A stretch of 64,000 bases of DNA, taken from contig CBFGOI010000006.1 of NCBI GenBank assembly GCA_965650335.1, positions 21,521 through 85,520 of the forward strand, read 5' to 3'. The position numbers and the translations under genes were made by a program. The DNA is from Paradesertivirga sp965650335. Its GTDB lineage: Bacteria > Bacteroidota > Bacteroidia > Sphingobacteriales > Sphingobacteriaceae. The notes below the pieces were generated by a model. It did not search any database and had not been told where the DNA came from. It worked only from the letters and a program-made list of their open reading frames with translations. This document shows, one piece after another, positions 55,904 to 64,000 of the stretch. Positions within the stretch are counted from its first letter, which is position 1. Each line of letters opens with the position of its first letter.

Positions 55904-57085
55904 ATGAGACAGATATTTAAAAAAATCGGGCTGTTTGCTATCCTGGCAACCCTTTGTTCTGCCTGTGAAAAAAGCGCCGAGTTCCGGGAGTTTATCTATC
56001 CTGTGCCTGCGGTAACAGGTATGACCCCAACAAGTGGTTATCCGAATATTTATGCCACAATTACCGGATCAAACTTTGGCACTGTAACAGGCGCTGTGAA
56101 AGTGTTTTTTGGCGGTATAAAGGCCGATTCGGTAATTTCGTGTGTTGATAACCAGATTGTGGTAAAAGTGCCCGAAGGAGCAGTTACCGGAAAAGTAACT
56201 TTAAAAGTATGGACACATACCCTGGATTCTATTGGTAGTTATACAGTTATTCCTGCACCGGTAATTTCTTCTATCGCTTCAAGTAATAAAATTGGCGCAA
56301 ACCTTGCGTTACCTGGAATTGATACTGTAACCATTAAGGGTATTCGCTTCGGTACTGATGCGTCGAAACTTTCAATACGTTTCAAGGGCGCAGAAGCTAC
56401 CATCCTCTCTTTGACGGACAATACCATTAAAATGATAGCACCAACTGATTTTAGTTCGGGATTCGTTACACTTAGTATGGGTGGCTTAACGCTAACGGCT
56501 ACACCTGCTATTATAAATCCATCAGCGCCGGGTGATGTTACTCCTTACTTTTTAGGAAACTATGGTCCAGGCTTTGCCCGGGATAAGTATGATGGCAAAA
56601 GATGGGGAACTCTTGCAGCTCCATGGATTACAAACGCGGCTGGCTTAAATAAGGGAGCCTATGGTGGCTATGCTGCCGAAGCTTGGAATGGTGTTACCGG
56701 ATTTATTAATTGGGAAACCTGGGGAAATACTCCAGTTACAAATGGAATGGTGTATCAGGTAACCACCCTTCCAGCGGGAACTTATACTTTTTCATTTAAC
56801 GATTATTCGGAAATTCAAACGAACTCTTCTGTTTATGGCGTTGTTGCAGCAGGTGGATCAGGTTTACCAGTTCTTGCTAATCTTTCTTCTGCAATAGCAT
56901 CGGTTGCTCTTACAAATAATACTGTTGTAGGCACGACTAAACCAAGCATTACCGAAACAAAGAGCGTACAGTTTACGCTTCCAACTACCCAAACTGTTTC
57001 TATCGGATTTTTAGGAAACATGGTGGGAAGCGGCAATCCAGGTAGCTATTTTATTGTGAAATGGATAAAATTGGTTAAAAATTAG
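55904..57085 (+). CDS. Surface glycan-binding lipoprotein with two IPT/TIG domains
   Basis: 393 aa. Lipobox LCSAC (Cys21) followed by EKSAEFREFIYPVPAV. Two IPT/TIG immunoglobulin-like domains are visible: residues 37-118 (VTGMTPTSGYPNIYATITGSNFG) and 120-205 (VISSIASSNKIG ... DTVTIKGIRFG). The C-terminal 180 residues form a beta domain (TPYFLGNYGPGFARDKYDG ... SYFIVKWIKLVKN), the layout of DUF5013-type SusE-position proteins that bind the polymer. It is the third gene after susC and susD, 54 bases on, and ends before a terminator. Ligand unknown, probably the polymer cut by the adjacent lyases. Confidence 0.85.
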   Translation: MRQIFKKIGLFAILATLCSACEKSAEFREFIYPVPAVTGMTPTSGYPNIYATITGSNFGTVTGAVKVFFGGIKADSVISCVDNQIVVKVPEGAVTGKVTLKVWTHTLDSIGSYTVIPAPVISSIASSNKIGANLALPGIDTVTIKGIRFGTDASKLSIRFKGAEATILSLTDNTIKMIAPTDFSSGFVTLSMGGLTLTATPAIINPSAPGDVTPYFLGNYGPGFARDKYDGKRWGTLAAPWITNAAGLNKGAYGGYAAEAWNGVTGFINWETWGNTPVTNGMVYQVTTLPAGTYTFSFNDYSEIQTNSSVYGVVAAGGSGLPVLANLSSAIASVALTNNTVVGTTKPSITETKSVQFTLPTTQTVSIGFLGNMVGSGNPGSYFIVKWIKLVKN

Positions 57086-57102
57086 CTACTATCAGATAAG
57101 TT

Positions 57103-57128
57103 GGGGCTTAATAAGCCCCTCTTATTTT
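57103..57128 (+). terminator. Terminator after the susC-susD-SGBP genes
   Basis: GGGGCTT (57103-57109) pairs with AAGCCCC (57113-57119) around three bases, followed by the T-rich TCTTATTTT. It begins 17 bases after the stop and may stop or weaken reading into the lyase gene. Confidence 0.7.
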
Positions 57129-57228
57129 ACAATTAAAATAAAAGGATCGTGTTTTTGTTGCGCGTAAAACTTATAGAATTAATAGGCCAGTTATTTAACT
57201 GAATAATGAAATATAATAATCAAAAGTA

Positions 57229-58518
57229 ATGATGAAGCGTCACGATTTGTCTATTATTTTGCTTGTTTTGTGCAGTTTGCTGTCGGCATTTTGTTCGAAG
57301 AAGCCGAATACCGCTCCTCAAACAGTTAAAACCAGCCCTGTAAAAGAAATTAAATACATAGACACACTGCCAGTTAGTACGCCGTTGGTACATTCGGGAG
57401 GCCTTCATACAGTTCAGGATTTTACCCGCATTAAAGCTAAAATTGCTGCCAATGCCGAGCCATGGATTTCAGGTTGGAATAGGTTAATCGCCAATTCTCA
57501 TGCACAGGCTTCTTACGTTGCTGCTCCGGTAGTAAAGCTGGTGCGTGGTGGGAGAAGCGCAGAAGAACCTGATCCGGATAATTATTCCAGAGCGTTTAAT
57601 GACGCTGCCGCCGCCTATCAATTGGCGTTAAGATGGAAAATTAGTGGCGAGAGCCAATATGCTCAGGCTGGGGTTAATATCTTAAATGCATGGGCTTCCA
57701 CCTGTGAAAGAATAAGTGGAAATTCAAATACCGCTTTAGCCGCGGGGCTATACGGGTATCAGTTCGCAGTTGCTGCAGAGCTTTTAAGAGACTATGAAGG
57801 TTGGAAGCAACAGGATTTTGCGGCGTATAAACAGTGGATGTTAAAGGTTTTTTTTAACCTCAATATGGCTTTTTTAACAAGTCATTGGGGAACATGCGAT
57901 TCTCACTATTGGGCTAATTGGGATTTGTGCAACTTAGCCTCCGTAATGGCTATTGGTATCCTTACCGACAACAGATCGATGTATAATTACGCGGTTAACT
58001 ATTTACAAAGAGGAAGGGGCAATGGGAACTGGTTTAAAGCTATTAATTACGTGTTTGACGGTGAGAATTCTGGTCTGGCTCAACTTCAGGAAAGTGGCCG
58101 CGATCAAGGACATTCTACTTTAGTTATCGCTTTGCTGGGAACAGTTTGTCAGCTAGCATGGACACAAGGAGATGATTTTTACGGATTTGATGATAATCGT
58201 TTTTTAAAAGCCTGTGAGTATTCTGCTAAATATAATGTCGCACGACTCAACGTGCCTTTTCAGGAATACATAAGACGGTGGTCTAGCGATTGTCGAACAG
58301 AAACTTATACTCAAATAAGTGAGTCTGGAAGGGGAATCATTCGCCCGATCTGGTCTGCTCCTTTCTACCATTATACAAAGATTAAAAAACTTACAGCAAG
58401 ATTTACTGGTCTGGGCGTCCAATCCACATTTCCCGAAGGCGGTGGCGGAGATTACGGAAGTGCTAGCGGAGGGTATGATCAACTTGGGTTTGGAAGCCTG
58501 ATGTATGCACTAGATTAG
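57229..58518 (+). CDS. Alginate-lyase-family enzyme (PL38-like), lipoprotein
   Basis: 429 aa. The N-terminus has a hydrophobic stretch with Cys22 (LLSAFCSKK), so a lipid anchor is likely. The rest is an alpha/alpha-toroid lyase of the Alginate_lyase family: HSGGLHTVQDFTRIKAKIA, NDAAAAYQLALRWKISGE, LTSHWGTCDSHYWANWD (candidate catalytic Asn/His/Tyr region) and ESGRDQGHSTL. The best fit is PL38, whose characterised members cleave glucuronan or related uronans; PL5-like alginate lyase remains possible. It lies 143 bases after the IPT lipoprotein with a terminator between, and it shares the GRDxxH motif with both giant lyases. It should cut oligosaccharides in the periplasm or at the surface. Confidence 0.87.
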   Translation: MMKRHDLSIILLVLCSLLSAFCSKKPNTAPQTVKTSPVKEIKYIDTLPVSTPLVHSGGLHTVQDFTRIKAKIAANAEPWISGWNRLIANSHAQASYVAAPVVKLVRGGRSAEEPDPDNYSRAFNDAAAAYQLALRWKISGESQYAQAGVNILNAWASTCERISGNSNTALAAGLYGYQFAVAAELLRDYEGWKQQDFAAYKQWMLKVFFNLNMAFLTSHWGTCDSHYWANWDLCNLASVMAIGILTDNRSMYNYAVNYLQRGRGNGNWFKAINYVFDGENSGLAQLQESGRDQGHSTLVIALLGTVCQLAWTQGDDFYGFDDNRFLKACEYSAKYNVARLNVPFQEYIRRWSSDCRTETYTQISESGRGIIRPIWSAPFYHYTKIKKLTARFTGLGVQSTFPEGGGGDYGSASGGYDQLGFGSLMYALD

Positions 58519-58589
58519 TTTCTTCCGATCGTTGCAATATTCAACGTTATGATTGTCATATCTTTGATGGTTATCTGTTAAAAGATATA

Positions 58590-58631
58590 AGTGCCCTGAA
58601 AAAGTTTGACACTTTCAGAAGGGTGCTTTTT
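58590..58631 (+). terminator. Terminator after PL38-like lyase
   Basis: AGTGCCCTGAAA (58590-58601) pairs with TTTCAG (58613-58618) and AGGGTGCT (58620-58627), with one bulged base and two G-T pairs, followed by TTTTT. It lies about 70 bases after the stop. Confidence 0.75.
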
Positions 58632-59385
58632 CGCTTTATTAGTTCGGGTTCTCAGCAAAAGAATAATAACCTCATAATGGTGGTTAATATCTTTACGCAG
58701 CTGGTATGTCTACAAACGCGAACAAAATGATTATTAGATTGAGTCGAAGCGAATGGTATACTGACGGAGGGCTTGGTTTACTCATTTCCGACTGGCTTAT
58801 ACCGCTATTCGTATATAGCGTGACGGAATGATCAAACAAATAGAATACACCCTCATAGGGCAAGATAATAAGTGTCAATAAGTCCGGAGGCTTTGGACAA
58901 GATATCTTTTTAGTATATATTCCCACCGGATATAGGCTTTTAACTTTAAATTGTAAAGAAAAAATCCTTAAACACACAATCCGGCTAGGTAAAAAAATTT
59001 AGTTTTGATCTATATTTTTTTTGCAATGGAATCCGGCTTGCCCTATTTTGTAATGTAAAATATAGCCTCCTCAAATTACAATAAACCCATCCCCCCCATC
59101 CTGGATCCCTTTATTGTAGCGGACGGTAGTTAATCTTTTAAGAAAAAGAAGTTAAACTTCGAAACAGGAAACGCTCTCCGCGTTTATGTATAATAAGAGT
59201 TAAGAATTTTAAGATATCCGCAATAACACCCCAAAAATATTTTCAAATTTTCTTCTAATTCTAAAATATAATAGTAATAATGCTTTTTTTTTCCTTAAAG
59301 AGTATACAAAGTTGGATGTAAGCGTCTATAATACAACCTACTCCAAAATCTCGGACCATTATAAACTTATTTAACTCTTAATTCT
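58632..59385. other. Long non-coding gap before the second giant lyase
   Basis: About 750 bp without a supported gene. A 94-aa minus-strand ORF lacks protein-like features. CGCTAT and ATAGCG near 58,813-58,830 form a short hairpin. The last 300 bases are very AT-rich and should hold the promoter of the giant lyase; no confident boxes were seen. Confidence 0.4.
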
Positions 59386-62300
59386 ATGAGGAAAATTTTA
59401 CTTCGCTACTTGCGACCGATTTCGAAAGAAAATCTGATCACCGTCTTTTTGGGGATGCTTATTTTAATTAGCTCAAAAACGTCAGATGCTCAAACCTTTG
59501 TCCACCCGGGCATACCTTTTACCCAGGCTGATCTTAATCAGCTCAAAGCCAATATTACCCAGGAGCCCTGGCTTTCGGCCTACAATACTTTTAAAAACGA
59601 CAGTCATTCTAAATTAACCTACACCCCTGGTGCGCCGCAGGCAACGGTAAGCCGTGCTCCCAACTTAAATAATGAGCAATGGAAGAGCGATATGCTTGCC
59701 GTACACAACCTGGCTTTTATGTGGTGGTTCACCGGCGATTCCACCTATGCCCGAAAAGCTACGAATATCCTGGACGGCTGGGCGGTTACCAATACCGCCT
59801 GGGAGGGAAATGAATCCATGCTGGACATTGGTGATTATGCCCAATACTGGGGAGCGGGAGCTGAAATACTCCGTTATACTTTTCCCGGATGGACCGCAGC
59901 CAACACACAACATGTCGAAAATTATTTCTCGGGAGTCTTATTTCCAACTTCCTGGGTGCCGAATCCATTACGCGACCAGAACAAAGGTGCTCTCCAGCTA
60001 AAAATAGCCCTTGCTGCATCAGTTTTTTGTAATGATGCAACTAAGTTTAACCAGGCGATTGAAGTTTATCGGATGGATGCCGGGGGCGGTATGCGTAACT
60101 CCCTTGCCAATGGCGAAGTAGGAGACACGGGCCGGGATGATCACTGGCGAGTACAGGCAGCAGCCCTTGCCTGGGGGGCAGAAGTTGCCTATAAACAGAA
60201 AGTTGATATGTTTTCTGAGCTTGGCAACCGGGTGCTGGCTATTGGCGAATTGTATCATAAATACGCTTTTGACGGAGCTACTATGACCTATATTCCCTTT
60301 GGTGGTTACGCAAGTTATTGGACCAGTTGGGGCATACAACCCGGAGCAAGGGCGGGAGATATGACTAACCTGATCTACAGCGCTTATAATGTACGTAAAG
60401 GAATATCTACCCCACAAACAGACAGGATGAGGGCAGCATTAATGCAGACCGGAGCAACCAATTATTCCCCTGCAGGAGGTGATTTCCTGTATCTGAAATC
60501 ATCAGATACTTCTACGGCAGTTAGTTTGCCCCAGGTATATTATCCTGCTGATCATGTCCAAACAGTTAGCAACCTTACCAATATCGATATCGGAAATACC
60601 GGCTTAGCAGGCAGCGCCTCGTACAGCAACGGTAGCTGGACACTTAAGGGCGCCGGAACGTCTACGAGTACGGCTTTCAATTTTACTTTCAAGAAAATTA
60701 GTGGTGATGCCGGGTTGGTGGTTAAAGTTGAGAATATGTCGCTTACCACCGGAGGATGCGGCGTCATGTTACGCGAATCACTAACGGCAGGTTCCACTTT
60801 TTGGGATATTTACCTTAACGCTACAGGTGGAATAGGGAAGCATTGGCAGCCCAAAGCACCCTGGTGGTTAAAAATTGAACGTGTTGGTACACGTATTTTC
60901 ACATACCATTCTCAGGACGGCACTAACTGGACCAATCTTAATTGCTGGTATTCGGCAACAGGCTTTCCAACTGATTTGTATGCAGGCTTTTATACCATTT
61001 CAAATAATACATCGGCGCTTAATACCGCCACATTTAGTAATGTCGCTTATAGTCAAACTGCTCCAACCGGCTCACCTGAGATCAGCAGCGCTACCACTGC
61101 CGCAGCTACCCTGGGGGCGTCTTTCAACTACAGCATTACAGCCAGTGCTAGTCCAACTATTTTTAGTGCAAGCGGCCTGCCTGGCGGACTTAGTATTAAT
61201 TCATCTACGGGGGTTATTTCCGGCACACCAACTACAATAGGACAATCGCTGATTACTTTGGGAGCTACAAATGCAAGCGGAACAGGTACAGCCATGTTGG
61301 TCCTTAATGTAAACAATAATGTAGCTCCTGCAGCACCATCAGGAGTAAGCGCGGCCGTAAATAATGTAACGCGTATTAACATTTCGTGGTCTGCTGTTGC
61401 CAACGCTACAAGCTATACGTTAAAGCGGTCACTTTCATCCAGCGGTCCTTTTACTGCCCTGCAAACCGGTATTGTCGGAACATCATTTATGGATGTAAAT
61501 CCGCAGCCAGAGGTGAGCAACTACTATGTGGTAACGGCCTTATCAGGAACATTGGAAAGCGGAAACTCCAGTGTGGTTTCAGCATCGGTGCCGCCAGCTA
61601 TACCTTCAACACCCGTGGTAGTTAATAATAGCAACTCCATTGGTTTAAGTTGGAATACAGCATCGGGTGCTGTAACCTATAAAGTAAAAAGAGGAACGGT
61701 GAGCGGAGGTCCGTATACTCTTATAGCTACTGTTTCAACCACGAGCTATACAGATACGGGCGTTACCAGCGGAAGTCCCTATTATTATGTCGTATCATCC
61801 ATGGGTAATACCCTCGAAAGCGCTAATTCAGCTGAAGCATTTGGTGTTCCCGGAGCCAGTACCAGAACCTGGAAACCAACAACGACTACCACCAATCTGA
61901 ACCTGGCAGCTAACTGGGTCGAAAATGCCCTTCCTGTAAATCCAACTATTTTAACTTTTGGTGCGGCAGGGGATAGTCTTCTAACCAATGATATTACTGG
62001 TTTGGTAGCCTCGAGAATTCAATTTGCTTCAGATGCTATAGGGTATACTATCTCAGGAAACGCCTTAACCTTAAAGAATGATCTGGTTAACAATTCATCA
62101 GCCAATCAAACTTTAACTACTCCGCTGCAGCTAACCAATCAGTTAAATGCAAACACAACCAGTGATATTGTTTTGAGTGGCGCGATAAGCGGCACAGGTT
62201 CTTTAATGAAATCGGGGCCGGCGGTTTTATATGTTAAGGGAAGCACTAATACTTATTCGGGGAACACCGTGATTGTCAGTGGTACACTAGCTGCCGCAGG

Positions 62301-64000
62301 CGATGGAACCGGAACTGCAAGCAATCCCACAGGAGGGCCTTTGGGAATAGGCAAGATCCAATTGAACGGAGGTGCACTGCAAGCTACTGCCGGTGCTAAC
62401 CTCAAATTGTATAACGACATAGAAGTATTGCCAGGAAACAGAAGTTATATGTATGAAGATATTTATTCTATAACTCTTTACGGAAAACTATTAGGCTCTG
62501 GTACAGTGCAGCATGACGGAAATGATTATGCGGGCATTAATCTGGCGGGTGACAATAGTCAGTTCTCGGGTACCTTTATCTCAAAACTAAGAAGTGGCAA
62601 ACAAAGGGTTCGCTTTGTAACCCCCAATTCCGGAAGTGCAAATGCAACCTGGCTTTTAGATGCGAATGGTATTGATTGTCAGGGTATTGGTTTTGCAAGC
62701 GGAACACTCAATTTTGGGGCTCTTAACGGTCGCGGTTATATCCGTGCAGATGCGGGTGGTGCCCCGGTTATCAGTATCGGTGCTCTGAATACGTATTCCA
62801 GCTATGGCGGAACCATTAATGCTAATGGCACCGGTCTGACGGTTGAAAAGGTAGGTACAGGTACTTTAGAAATGTGGGGAAATCAAGCGTACGGCGGAAC
62901 TACTACTGTAAAAAAAGGGAAGTTGTTGATAAATAATAATCCAACCACTGGCGTTTTTGGCAGTCCGGTAATTATACAAGAAGGTGCTCTGGGAGGTTTT
63001 GGAGTAACTCAGTCCTCGGCTACGATTGGAACCGGTAGCGGAGCAGGGGCAATACTGGAACCTGGATTTTTAAAGATTGGTACGCTTAAAGTAGGAACGC
63101 TTACGATGAATGCAGACGCTACTTACACGGCAGAAATTAATCTTGCCGACAGTACTGGCGATAAGATCATTGTAGGCAGTGTCACGCTTAATAGTCCTAA
63201 CTTAACAATTACAGGCGCTGCAGGAACCTTACCTTTCGGAACCAACTATACACTAATCAGCAACACAGGAACAGCAGCTGTATCAGGTACATTCAATGGC
63301 TTGCCAGAGTGGTCTTCGATTACGGTTGGTGGCTACAGTTTCATCCTAACCTATGTAGGAGGCGACGGAAATGATGTGGTTTTAATGGACGCACGTGCCA
63401 TTGGCCAAACACTTTATAGATTTAATGAGGCAAGTGGCACTCAGGCAACAGATACCTGGGGAACAAATCATGGTACTTTACAGGCAACAGCAACACGCGA
63501 TGCAGGTCGTGCAGGCTCTGCGCTTAAGCTGGATGGCACAGCTACTTCGTATGCTACCTTACCTACCGGGATTGTAAGTACGCTAAACGACTTCACCATT
63601 TCCAGCTGGGTAAGAATGGATGCTAAAAGTAATTGGATGAGGGTGTTCGACTTTGGTACAGGAACCAGCAAGTATATGTTTTTAACGATCCAGGCCGGAA
63701 CGGCCAATATAATGCGTTATGCTATTAAGAATGGGGGAGCGGAGCAGTTAGTAAGTTTTAATTATACCCTGCCGCTTAATACCTGGACGCATTTTGCTAT
63801 TACCCAGTCCGGAAGCACCTGTAGCATGTATATTAACGGAGCTTTGGTGGCTACGAATACTGCTGTAACCATTAAGCCGTCTACAATAGGAAGCACTAAT
63901 TTGAATTATCTGGGCAAATCGCAATTTAATGACCCAATGTTTAAGGGCTCTATTGATGAGTTTAAGATATTCGGCAAGGCTTTAACTGCATCAGAAATTG
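59386..64000 (+). CDS. Second giant alginate-lyase-family protein, 3' end outside window
   Basis: The ATG at 59,386 opens a frame of 1538 codons that is still open at the window edge. Signal peptide ends near residue 41 (SSKTSDAQ). It follows the 42.3-kb protein closely: alginate-lyase-family domain (45-350, GDTGRDDHWR), DUF1349-like jelly roll (385-555), putative-Ig, two FnIII (645-820), autotransporter-associated beta-helix (825-1335), then a LamG domain (from about 1345). Unlike the first copy it keeps the helix residues VHNLA (bases 59,701-59,715) and a short loop (MQTGATNYSPAG), and it lacks the Ig-FnIII lead before the LamG. A T9SS tail is expected beyond the edge. Probably a surface lyase for the same or a related polymer. 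Confidence 0.86.
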   Translation, partial: MRKILLRYLRPISKENLITVFLGMLILISSKTSDAQTFVHPGIPFTQADLNQLKANITQEPWLSAYNTFKNDSHSKLTYTPGAPQATVSRAPNLNNEQWKSDMLAVHNLAFMWWFTGDSTYARKATNILDGWAVTNTAWEGNESMLDIGDYAQYWGAGAEILRYTFPGWTAANTQHVENYFSGVLFPTSWVPNPLRDQNKGALQLKIALAASVFCNDATKFNQAIEVYRMDAGGGMRNSLANGEVGDTGRDDHWRVQAAALAWGAEVAYKQKVDMFSELGNRVLAIGELYHKYAFDGATMTYIPFGGYASYWTSWGIQPGARAGDMTNLIYSAYNVRKGISTPQTDRMRAALMQTGATNYSPAGGDFLYLKSSDTSTAVSLPQVYYPADHVQTVSNLTNIDIGNTGLAGSASYSNGSWTLKGAGTSTSTAFNFTFKKISGDAGLVVKVENMSLTTGGCGVMLRESLTAGSTFWDIYLNATGGIGKHWQPKAPWWLKIERVGTRIFTYHSQDGTNWTNLNCWYSATGFPTDLYAGFYTISNNTSALNTATFSNVAYSQTAPTGSPEISSATTAAATLGASFNYSITASASPTIFSASGLPGGLSINSSTGVISGTPTTIGQSLITLGATNASGTGTAMLVLNVNNNVAPAAPSGVSAAVNNVTRINISWSAVANATSYTLKRSLSSSGPFTALQTGIVGTSFMDVNPQPEVSNYYVVTALSGTLESGNSSVVSASVPPAIPSTPVVVNNSNSIGLSWNTASGAVTYKVKRGTVSGGPYTLIATVSTTSYTDTGVTSGSPYYYVVSSMGNTLESANSAEAFGVPGASTRTWKPTTTTTNLNLAANWVENALPVNPTILTFGAAGDSLLTNDITGLVASRIQFASDAIGYTISGNALTLKNDLVNNSSANQTLTTPLQLTNQLNANTTSDIVLSGAISGTGSLMKSGPAVLYVKGSTNTYSGNTVIVSGTLAAAGDGTGTASNPTGGPLGIGKIQLNGGALQATAGANLKLYNDIEVLPGNRSYMYEDIYSITLYGKLLGSGTVQHDGNDYAGINLAGDNSQFSGTFISKLRSGKQRVRFVTPNSGSANATWLLDANGIDCQGIGFASGTLNFGALNGRGYIRADAGGAPVISIGALNTYSSYGGTINANGTGLTVEKVGTGTLEMWGNQAYGGTTTVKKGKLLINNNPTTGVFGSPVIIQEGALGGFGVTQSSATIGTGSGAGAILEPGFLKIGTLKVGTLTMNADATYTAEINLADSTGDKIIVGSVTLNSPNLTITGAAGTLPFGTNYTLISNTGTAAVSGTFNGLPEWSSITVGGYSFILTYVGGDGNDVVLMDARAIGQTLYRFNEASGTQATDTWGTNHGTLQATATRDAGRAGSALKLDGTATSYATLPTGIVSTLNDFTISSWVRMDAKSNWMRVFDFGTGTSKYMFLTIQAGTANIMRYAIKNGGAEQLVSFNYTLPLNTWTHFAITQSGSTCSMYINGALVATNTAVTIKPSTIGSTNLNYLGKSQFNDPMFKGSIDEFKIFGKALTASEI

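Noticed and set aside
58693..58977. 94-aa minus-strand ORF before the second giant lyase
   Set aside because: No domain, no credible signal peptide and no context; the AT-rich gap is better read as non-coding.

Overview
The window reads as chromosomal DNA of a Bacteroidota polysaccharide degrader. The likeliest placement is Sphingobacteriaceae (Pedobacter/Mucilaginibacter type); this is inferred from gene content and AT-rich base use, not from a marker gene. No rRNA, tRNA, CRISPR array or intact insertion sequence was found. Almost every protein carries a Sec signal peptide or lipobox, and there are three regulators, one SusC/SusD pair and several type IX secretion (T9SS) marks.

Layout. (1) 1-10,300: a pectin/uronate-type enzyme block: a 5'-truncated jelly-roll lyase, a PL6 lyase on the minus strand, a large FnIII-GH28-like protein, a graveyard of two decayed genes (an outer-membrane receptor and a GH127 tail, 6.18-6.95 kb), a GH43 and a second beta-helix glycosidase. 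(2) 10,300-16,100, minus strand: a berberine-bridge-type FAD oxidase and a 1365-aa propeller hybrid histidine kinase with two receiver domains but no DNA-binding domain. (3) 16,680-22,155: a compact operon of a CHU_C/T9SS sorting-domain protein, a 1337-aa repetitive fibre/adhesin with tail-fibre-like and YadA-head-like repeats, and a PorP/SprF-type outer-membrane protein. (4) 22,444-36,139: an arabinan/arabinogalactan enzyme cluster: a divergent GH43 with a trefoil tail, then the operon GH43, GH2, GH43/GH117-like, GH43-F5/8C, a GH51 with an extra propeller-like domain, and GH43, closed by a strong hairpin. It has no SusC/SusD of its own. (5) 36,300-41,850: a small ORF, an ECF sigma factor and a classical one-piece hybrid two-component system (HTCS: propeller, kinase, receiver, AraC). 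(6) 42,288-64,000: a uronate-lyase locus: a 2704-aa T9SS-exported multidomain lyase, SusC, SusD, an IPT/TIG surface glycan-binding lipoprotein, a 429-aa alginate-lyase-family enzyme (PL38-like), and a close paralogue of the giant lyase that runs off the right edge.

How the parts fit. The HTCS would sense a periplasmic oligosaccharide and switch on the downstream lyase/SusCD locus, and possibly the arabinan operon upstream. The giant lyases and surface lipoproteins cut polymer outside the cell, SusC/SusD import the products, and the GH43/GH51/GH2/GH28 enzymes trim them in the periplasm. Substrates are inferred from families only: pectic side chains (arabinan, galactan) for the GH clusters, and a uronate polymer (alginate, glucuronan or pectic uronan) for the lyases.

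The least ordinary items are the adhesin operon with no visible sorting signal on the adhesin itself, the pair of giant lyases carrying an autotransporter-type beta-helix in a T9SS substrate (one copy with a 15-bp in-frame deletion in a conserved helix), palindromic operator candidates in front of susC and the first GH43, and the regulators that lack their usual partners.
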